The notes under the pieces: generated by a model
Seen by the model: only the letters and a program-made list of their open reading frames with translations
The model's database searches: none
Told to the model about the DNA's origin: nothing
Translations under genes and position numbers: made by a program
Shown: piece by piece, positions 58,883 to 64,000 of the stretch
How positions within the stretch are numbered: the stretch's first letter is position 1
How the letters are laid out: every line of letters begins with the position of its first letter
Origin: Streptomyces bluensis
GTDB lineage: Bacteria; Actinomycetota; Actinomycetes; Streptomycetales; Streptomycetaceae
Assembly: GCF_014650715.1 (NCBI RefSeq)
Contig: NZ_BMVM01000007.1
Location: 248,001 to 312,000, forward strand
DNA: 64,000 nt
Reading direction: 5' to 3'

Positions 58883-59395
58883 TGGCTTGGGGGCTGGGGG
58901 GCTGGGGGCGCAGGCCCGGGGGCCGGGAGGCCCGAGGCCGGGCCCTGGAGGCCGGGAGGCCCGGAGGCCGGGAGGCCCGAAGGCCCGGAGGCCCGGGGGC
59001 CGCAGACTCGAAAGCCGGGCCGCAGACCCGGGCCCGTAGGCCCGGGGGCCGGAGGCCCGGAGGCGGGAGGCCCGGGGGCCGGAGACCCGGAGGCGGGAGG
59101 CCCGGAGGCCGGAGACCCGGAGGCGGGAGGCCCGAAGGCCCGGAGGCCCGAAGGCCCGGAGGCCCGGAGGCCGCAGACTCGAAAGCCGGGCCGCAGACCC
59201 GGGGCCGGGAGGCCCGGGGCCGGGAGGCCCGGGGCCGGGAGGCCCGGGGCCGGGAGGCCCGGGGCCGGGAGGCCCGGGGCCGGGAGGCCCGGGGCCGGGA
59301 GGCCCGGGGCCGGGAGGCCCGAAGGCCCGAAGGCCCGAAGGCCGGGGCCGCAGACCCAGGCCCGAAGGGCCGGGAGCCGCAGGTCCGGAGGTTGG
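58883..59395. repeat. G-rich minisatellite with eight perfect 15-bp units
   Basis: GGGGCCGGGAGGCCC occurs eight times without a mismatch at 59201-59320. It is preceded by a ~300-bp zone of shuffled GGAGGCCC/GGCCGGGA/GAAGGCCC words and followed by GAAGGCCC repeats. A longer segment including GCAGACTCGAAAGCCGGGCC occurs twice, near 59000 and 59172. All frames are open because the unit is five codons long; the minus strand would spell Gly-Pro-Pro-Gly-Pro. It begins 3 bp beyond the stop of the DUF6278-type gene. The rest of the 58569-59397 gap (58569-58882) shows no convincing gene. Confidence 0.92.
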
Positions 59396-59397
59396 GG

Positions 59398-59838
59398 CTA
59401 TCCCTCTGCCACCTCGGCATACAGCTGCGAGAGCTCCGGCGCCCCGTGGGCCGCCCATGCGTGGCCGGTGGCGACCACGTCGATCTCCCGGCCGGTGGCC
59501 AGCCGCACCACGGGCCGGCCGCTCGGCAGGAACGTCCAGCCCGCTCCGGGGACCGTGCGCACGATGACGGTGCCGAGGTAGAGCCCCGCGTCGTTCCCCA
59601 GCCACGGCAGCATCTCCTCGTCGTCGCGCCAGCGAGGCACGAGCTGGTCGAGTGCCTCCAGCGCGGCGGCGGTGTCGTCGAGTTCGACCCCCGCATCGTC
59701 CGCCTGTGAGCGCAGCAGCTCGCACTCGGCGAGGAGCTCCGCGATCCCCTCATGATCACCGTCACCGCCGGAGAGCACCGCGACGCCGAAGGCGGGACCG
59801 TGCTTCTTGCGCCAGTTGCCCAGGAAAGGGATGTTCAT
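59398..59838 (-). CDS. DUF6278-type protein
   Basis: A 146-aa cytosolic protein that I match from memory to Streptomyces DUF6278. MNIPFLGNWRKKHGPAFGVA opens it; IAELLAECELLRSQADDAGV and AALEALDQLVPRWRDD form helices, and a beta half follows (LYLGTVIVRTVPGAGWTFLP, RPVVRLATGREIDVVATGHA). No catalytic motif is evident; the second half may bind a ligand. The start at 59838 is chosen for the conserved-looking MNIPFLG; an upstream start would add an unlikely 29 residues. The minisatellite begins right after its stop. Confidence 0.75.
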   Translation of the reverse strand: MNIPFLGNWRKKHGPAFGVAVLSGGDGDHEGIAELLAECELLRSQADDAGVELDDTAAALEALDQLVPRWRDDEEMLPWLGNDAGLYLGTVIVRTVPGAGWTFLPSGRPVVRLATGREIDVVATGHAWAAHGAPELSQLYAEVAEG

Positions 59839-59931
59839 ATCACCAGCGTCGCATTCACGCCCCCCGGCGCACCACAGGCGCGCGGAGCCGTCCGTTCCCG
59901 TGGAGTTCGCCCCCAGTTCGTGCACGCCTCA

Positions 59932-59960
59932 TTGACGGGTCTCTGACACCTCTTTAGCTT
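59932..59960 (+). promoter_or_regulatory. Promoter of the SGNH hydrolase gene
   Basis: TTGACG (59932-59937), 17 bp, TAGCTT (59955-59960) is a close match to the streptomycete housekeeping consensus. Transcription from about 59967 leaves a ~38-nt leader with GGGAGAGGGG before the GTG at 60005. Confidence 0.7.
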
Positions 59961-60004
59961 CAGGGCGCAACTGTCACCACGGTGGTCAGGGAGAGGGGTC
60001 GCGA

Positions 60005-61777
60005 GTGCGTCGACGCGTGTGGGGTACGGCTGTCGTGCTCGGTCTGCTGGCGGCCCTCGCGCCGGTCGCGTCCGCCCGGGCCGCCGGCACCGCCGGCGGC
60101 GGCCCGCTTCCGCTGGAGCGGCACTTCGACAACAGCGCGGTCAGCGACGACGCAAGGCCGGGCGAGGCGGACTTCGACGGCTCCGGTGCCTCGCTGTCGG
60201 CCCAGGATCTGGCCGCCGCCGGCTGGACGCCCGGCCGCTCGCTGACGGTGCAGGGCGCCCGCCTGACCTGGCCGCGCCGAACGGCGGGCGAGCCGGACAA
60301 CGTACGCGCCGACGGGCAGTCCGTACGGGTGCGGGGGCGCGGCGACGCGCTCGCGTTCCTCGTCGCGGGCACGAGCGGCACCACGACGGCTGGTACGGGG
60401 GCGGTGCGGTACGCGGACGGTACGCGTTCCGCGTACCGTCTGACCGCCTCCGACTGGCGCACCGGGCCGCTCGCCACGAAGGCGGTGGCGCTGCCGCACA
60501 TCAACACGCCGGGCGGCCGGCTCGCCGAGAAGGCACGGCTGTACGTGGTGACGGTGCCGATCGTGCGCGGGCGTGAGGTCTCGTCGGTGTCGCTGCCCCG
60601 TAACCCCGCCCTCCATGTCTTCTCCCTGGCGGTGCGGCCCATGGCTTCCGGCTGGACCGGGAGTTGGGCCGCCTCTTCCTCCGGCTACACGGCCGTCGGG
60701 CCGTGGACGGACCGGACGCTGCGGCTCGTGGTGCACACCTCCGCGGGCGGACCCCGGGTCCGCATCCGGCTCGACAACACCTTCGCGGCGGCGCCGGTGC
60801 GGATCGGGAGCGCGACCGTGGCCGTGCAGGCCGAGGGGGCTGCCGCGAGGAGCGCGCCCGTACCGCTGTCGTTCCGGGGCGCCGCGGGGACCGAGATCCC
60901 GGCGGGGGCACAGGCGTTCAGCGATCCGCTCGGCTTCGAGGTGCCCGCCAACGCCAATCTGCTCGTCAGCTTCCACCTGCCGGGGACGGTCACGGCGGCA
61001 CCCGTGCACCGGATGGCCATGCAGACCTCGTACGTCAGTGAACCGGGCGACCACGCGAGCGACGGCTCGGCGGCGGCCTACACCTCGACGATCACCACAT
61101 GGCCGCTGCTCACCGGTGTGGACGTGGGCGGTGGGCCGGGGTCCGTGGTGCTGCTCGGCGACTCGATCACCGACGGCGACAAGTCCACGCCCGACGCCAA
61201 CCGCCGCTGGCCCGACGTGCTGGCGCAGCGACTGCTGCGGCAGGGCCCGCGGCACAACGCCGTGCCCGCTTACGGGGTCCTCAACCACGGCATCTCGGCG
61301 AACCGTGTGGTCACCGACCGCTACCCGGGCGACGGGGTCTCGACCGACACGGGCGGGGTCAGCGCCCTGCACCGCCTCGACCGCGATGTCCTCGCCCAGA
61401 CCTCCGCCCGTACCGTCGTCGTCTTCCAGGGCGTCAACGACGTCCGCTGGGGCACCACCGCGGACCAGGTCATCGCCGGGCTGCGCGAGATCGCGGCCCG
61501 TGGGCATGCGCGAGGGCTGCGTGTGCTGGCCGCGACGATCGCGCCGTGCGAGGGCGAGGCGCGCTGCACGGCGGCCGTGGACACGGAGCGTTCCGCGGTG
61601 AACGCGTGGATCCGGGGCGCGGACGAGTTCGACGGCGTGCTCGACTTCGACGCGGTGCTGCGCGACCCGGAGCGCCCCTCACGGATGCTGCCCGCCTACG
61701 ACAGCGGGGACCATCTGCACCCCGGCGACGCGGGGCTGGCGGCCCTGGCGGACTCGGTGGATCTGAAGCTGCTGTAG
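60005..61777 (+). CDS. Secreted SGNH/GDSL-family hydrolase
   Basis: A 590-aa exported esterase-like enzyme. The signal peptide covers residues 1-27 (VVLGLLAALAPVASARA). About 330 residues of beta-rich sequence follow, then the SGNH domain: block I VVLLGDSITDGDKST (Ser nucleophile), Gly in NHGISANRVVTD, block III VFQGVNDVRWG (Asn) and block V AYDSGDHLHPGDAG (Asp and His). The layout fits polysaccharide esterases of the XynE type, acting on plant or microbial polymers, but the substrate is not visible. GTG 60005 has GGGAGAGGGG upstream. It is divergent from the DUF6278-type gene. Confidence 0.9.
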   Translation: MRRRVWGTAVVLGLLAALAPVASARAAGTAGGGPLPLERHFDNSAVSDDARPGEADFDGSGASLSAQDLAAAGWTPGRSLTVQGARLTWPRRTAGEPDNVRADGQSVRVRGRGDALAFLVAGTSGTTTAGTGAVRYADGTRSAYRLTASDWRTGPLATKAVALPHINTPGGRLAEKARLYVVTVPIVRGREVSSVSLPRNPALHVFSLAVRPMASGWTGSWAASSSGYTAVGPWTDRTLRLVVHTSAGGPRVRIRLDNTFAAAPVRIGSATVAVQAEGAAARSAPVPLSFRGAAGTEIPAGAQAFSDPLGFEVPANANLLVSFHLPGTVTAAPVHRMAMQTSYVSEPGDHASDGSAAAYTSTITTWPLLTGVDVGGGPGSVVLLGDSITDGDKSTPDANRRWPDVLAQRLLRQGPRHNAVPAYGVLNHGISANRVVTDRYPGDGVSTDTGGVSALHRLDRDVLAQTSARTVVVFQGVNDVRWGTTADQVIAGLREIAARGHARGLRVLAATIAPCEGEARCTAAVDTERSAVNAWIRGADEFDGVLDFDAVLRDPERPSRMLPAYDSGDHLHPGDAGLAALADSVDLKLL

Positions 61778-61793
61778 CGGCTGCTCCTCCGGG

Positions 61794-62573
61794 TCACACC
61801 GCCAGGTCCACGACCACCGGCGCGTGGTCCGAGGCACCCTTGCCCTTGCGCTCCTCGCGGTCCACGTACGCGTCCTTCACGGCCTTGGTGAACGGCTCGT
61901 TGGCGTACACCAGGTCGATGCGCATGCCGCGGTTCTTGGGGAAGCACAGCTGGCGGTAGTCCCAGTACGTGAACGGGTGGTCGTACTTGAGGGGGCGCGG
62001 GACCACGTCGGAGAGGCCGGACTCCCGCAGGGAGGCCAGGGCCGCGCGCTCGGCGGGAGTGACGTGGGTGGAGCCCTCGAAGGCGGCCACGTCGTAGACG
62101 TCGTCGTCCGTCGGCGCCACGTTGTAGTCGCCCAGGACCGCGAAGGGGCGGCTGCCCGCCGCGTCGCCCGCGACGGCCGCCTTGAGGGCCTCGAACCACT
62201 GGAGCTTGTACGCGTAGTGGGCGTGGTCCACCTCGCGGCCGTTCGGCACGTAGACCGACCAGACGCGGACCGGACCGCAGGTCGCGGAGATGGCGCGGGG
62301 TTCCTCGACACCCTCGTAACCGGGGTCTCCGGGCAGGCCCTTGACGATGTCGTCGAGGCCGACGCGGGAGATCACCGCCACTCCGTTCCACCGGCCGGTC
62401 GCGTGGACCGCCGCCTCGTAGCCCAGCTCGCGCAGTTGCTCGAACGGGAAGCCCGACTCGGCGATCTTTGCCTCCTGGAGGCACAGCACGTCCGTGCCGC
62501 TGCTCTCCAGCCAGGCCAGGAGCCTGGGCAGGCGGGCGGTGATCGAGTTCACGTTCCAGGTCGCGATGCGCAT
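61794..62573 (-). CDS. xth: Exodeoxyribonuclease III / AP endonuclease
   Basis: A 259-aa Mg2+-dependent nuclease of the EEP superfamily, for base excision repair. Motifs: MRIATWNVNSITARLPRLL (N-terminal Asn), LCLQEAKIAESGFPF (metal-binding Glu), VYVPNGREVDH, FAVLGDYNVAPTDDDVYD, and the C-terminal GASDHAPVVVDL with catalytic Asp-His. It follows the SGNH gene tail to tail by 16 bp. The minus strand has TAGGTT (62581-62586) 7 nt before the ATG, consistent with a leaderless transcript. Confidence 0.95.
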   Translation of the reverse strand: MRIATWNVNSITARLPRLLAWLESSGTDVLCLQEAKIAESGFPFEQLRELGYEAAVHATGRWNGVAVISRVGLDDIVKGLPGDPGYEGVEEPRAISATCGPVRVWSVYVPNGREVDHAHYAYKLQWFEALKAAVAGDAAGSRPFAVLGDYNVAPTDDDVYDVAAFEGSTHVTPAERAALASLRESGLSDVVPRPLKYDHPFTYWDYRQLCFPKNRGMRIDLVYANEPFTKAVKDAYVDREERKGKGASDHAPVVVDLAV

Positions 62574-62624
62574 GTTCCACAACCTACCCGGCGGGTCCGA
62601 CAACACGGTCCGCGGCCGGTGGCC

Positions 62625-63260
62625 TCACAGTTCCGCCGACGCTCCGGGTGCCAGCCGCAGGTGCTCCGCGCCGCCCAGGGCGCCGATCTGGTTGTCGTAG
62701 ATCGGGCGGGCCAGGTCGGTGAGCAGGGCGTCGTGGATGTCGTACGCGCGCCGCGGCCTGACCTCCCTGACGTAGTCGATGACCTCGGAGATCTTGTTCC
62801 AGGGGGCCATGACCGGGAGCATCAGCGTCTCGACCTGCTGGTCGGGGACGGTGAGGGCGTCGCCGGGGTGGAAGACTCGGCCGCCGTCGACGAGGTAGCC
62901 GACGTTGGTGATCCGCGGGATGTCGGGGTGGATGACGGCGTGGAGTTCGCCGTGGACCTGGATGTCGAAGCCCGCGGCGGTGAACGTGTCGCCGTGGCCG
63001 ACGGTGTGCACCCGGCCCGGGAACGCGGCGGAGATCCTCTCGGCGACGGACCTGAGGGTCCAGATCCGGGTGGCGGGGTCGCTCTCCAGGCCCGCCCGGA
63101 GCCGTGCCTCGTCGAAGTGGTCGGGGTGCTCGTGTGTGACCAGGATCGCTTCCGCACCGACCGCGGCGTCCTCCTCGCTGAAACCGCCCGGGTCGATGAC
63201 GAGCGTGCGTCCGTCCTTCTCCAGACGGACGCAAGCGTGCGACTTCTTCGTGAGCTTCAT
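62625..63260 (-). CDS. Metallo-beta-lactamase-fold hydrolase (UlaG-like)
   Basis: A 211-aa MBL-fold metal hydrolase. MKLTKKSHACVRLEKDGRTL, DPGGFSEED and VTHEHPDHFD (HxHxDH) form the metal site with VHPD/FHPGDALTVPD and the late YDIHDALLTD His. These UlaG-like proteins hydrolyse lactones or phosphoesters in the cytosol; the substrate is unknown. The minus-strand CAGGAT (63267-63272) ends 6 nt before the ATG, so a leaderless transcript is likely. It is 51 bp behind the start of xth. Confidence 0.9.
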   Translation of the reverse strand: MKLTKKSHACVRLEKDGRTLVIDPGGFSEEDAAVGAEAILVTHEHPDHFDEARLRAGLESDPATRIWTLRSVAERISAAFPGRVHTVGHGDTFTAAGFDIQVHGELHAVIHPDIPRITNVGYLVDGGRVFHPGDALTVPDQQVETLMLPVMAPWNKISEVIDYVREVRPRRAYDIHDALLTDLARPIYDNQIGALGGAEHLRLAPGASAEL

Positions 63261-63314
63261 GGGCCCATCCTGCCCCGGCGGGGGCGGTCGGTCTGCTCCC
63301 GGCCCGCTCCAGGC

Positions 63315-64000
63315 TCACTCCTGGGGCGTCGTCTCCTCACGGATGACCTGCTGGGCCACCTTGAACGCGCTGTTCGCGGCCGGTACGCCGCAGTACACCG
63401 CCGCCTGGAGGAGGACCTCCTTGATCTCGACCGGAGTGAGGCCGTTGCGCAGGGCCGCGCGGGTGTGGAAGGCGAGCTCTTCGAGGTGGCCGCCCGCGAC
63501 AAGGGCGGTCAGGGTGACGCAGCTGCGGGAGCGGCGGTCGAGGCCCGGCCGGTTCCAGACCTCGCCCCACGCGTACCGGGTGATGAACTCCTGGAAGTCC
63601 CCGGAGAACTCGTCCGACGAGGCCAGCGCCCGGTCGACGTGCGCGTCACCGAGCACCTCGCGGCGGACCTTGAGGCCCGCGTCGTACGGGTCGGGTCTGC
63701 CCGCCGCCTCCGGCTGGGCCGCGGCGGCCGGGGCGATCTCGGCGACGGGCCCGGACTGCGGCGGCACGGCCAGGGCCGGCTTGACCAGGGCGGCCGGGAT
63801 CGCGACCTGGCCGGTGGTCGAGTCGTACGCGGGCTGCCAGGCGGACGAGAAGTGCCGCACCAGCAGGTCCGTGACCGCGGCGGGCTGCTCGACGGGGACG
63901 AGGTGGGAGGCGCCGGGGACGACGGCGAGGCGGGCGTCCGGGATCCCAGCGACCAGTGTGCGGGCCTCGGCGGGCCCGGTGACCTGGTCGTCGGAGCCGA
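63315..64000 (-). CDS. pcaL: Fused 3-oxoadipate enol-lactonase / 4-carboxymuconolactone decarboxylase, C-terminal part (cut by window edge)
   Basis: The gene runs off the right edge; 228 codons are seen. The first ~55 are the end of an alpha/beta hydrolase (Asp in GSDDQVTGPAEARTL, catalytic His in VVPGASHLVPVEQP), matching 3-oxoadipate enol-lactonase. A ~60-residue Pro/Ala linker follows, then a carboxymuconolactone decarboxylase domain (GLKVRREVLGDAHVDRAL, WGEVWNRPGLDRRSRSCVTL, GHLEELAFHTRAALRNGLTP, and VLLQAAVYCGVPAANSAF). This is the PcaL fusion of actinomycetes that catalyses two consecutive steps of protocatechuate breakdown in the beta-ketoadipate pathway. Other pca genes should lie beyond the window. 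Confidence 0.93.
   Translation of the reverse strand, partial: GSDDQVTGPAEARTLVAGIPDARLAVVPGASHLVPVEQPAAVTDLLVRHFSSAWQPAYDSTTGQVAIPAALVKPALAVPPQSGPVAEIAPAAAAQPEAAGRPDPYDAGLKVRREVLGDAHVDRALASSDEFSGDFQEFITRYAWGEVWNRPGLDRRSRSCVTLTALVAGGHLEELAFHTRAALRNGLTPVEIKEVLLQAAVYCGVPAANSAFKVAQQVIREETTPQE

Noticed and set aside
58853..59725. Collagen-like (Gly-Pro-Pro) minus-strand frame through the minisatellite
   Set aside because: All six frames are open because the repeat unit is 15 bp. This frame overlaps the DUF6278-type gene in a different frame and has no start signal, so it is probably repeat-generated.

Overview
The window is chromosomal DNA from a Streptomyces-type actinomycete. The evidence is very high GC, G/C-ending codons, frequent GTG starts, Streptomyces-style GC-rich intergenic repeats, an ethylmalonyl-CoA pathway operon led by crotonyl-CoA carboxylase/reductase, F420-type enzymes and WYL/MmyB-type regulators. 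I see no tRNA, rRNA, CRISPR array, prophage or intact insertion sequence. From memory, the gene order of the first 22 kb resembles the SCO6475-SCO6459 region of S. coelicolor, read backwards.

Layout. 0-1.6 kb: end of a secreted peptidase, a GNAT acetyltransferase and a HEAT-like protein. 1.6-13 kb: a duplicated 3-hydroxyacyl-CoA dehydrogenase, a TetR regulator, then ccr-meaA-mcl-mch-mcd (C2 assimilation and ethylmalonyl-CoA supply), followed on the same strand by psd-pssA (phosphatidylethanolamine synthesis). 13-17.5 kb: glycerate kinase, a tiny secreted protein, then a same-strand trio of ADP-ribosylglycohydrolase, NUDIX hydrolase and Sir2 deacylase, all acting on NAD/ADP-ribose chemistry. 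17.6-22.1 kb: alkylation repair pair (ogt and a fused Ada-AlkA), and a divergent NmtR / P1B-4 metal-exporter pair. 22.2-28.1 kb: two VOC/PhnB-like proteins, a WYL regulator, a winged-helix protein, and the oxidative-stress pair furA-katG. 28.2-36.6 kb: macrodomain and sugar isomerase operon, phytoene-desaturase-like oxidoreductase, inositol-phosphatase-like enzyme, cytosolic gamma-glutamyltransferase homologue, methyltransferase and two exported proteins.

36.6-43.4 kb is the most accessory-looking stretch. It holds a transposase scrap, an MmyB-type regulator facing an SDR, a second SDR, a broken HAD gene with a 10-G run, and a TetR gene facing an FAD monooxygenase / SnoaL-like / AttH(CrtC)-like operon across a nearly perfect 35-bp palindrome. 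43.5-50.1 kb is a reductive pyrimidine (or hydantoin) catabolism operon: amidohydrolase, beta-ureidopropionase-like amidase, aminotransferase, F420-type luciferase-family enzyme and NCS1 permease. 50.2-64 kb carries an unknown Pro/Ala-rich protein, a 181-bp CTAG-flanked MITE-like element abutting a small XRE regulator, a ClpC-type ATPase, a secreted gamma-glutamyltransferase, a truncated X-Pro peptidase, a G-rich 15-bp minisatellite beside a DUF6278-type gene, a secreted SGNH hydrolase, exonuclease III, a metallo-hydrolase and the end of a fused pcaL.

Regulation. Many genes here place a -10-like hexamer only 6-8 nt before the start codon, which suggests leaderless transcripts. Several of these are regulators whose probable operator overlaps the -35 region. 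No single unambiguous new system is proven. The best candidates for novelty are the TetR/FAD/SnoaL/AttH module, the ADP-ribose trio, the F420-enzyme-containing pyrimidine operon and the minisatellite.
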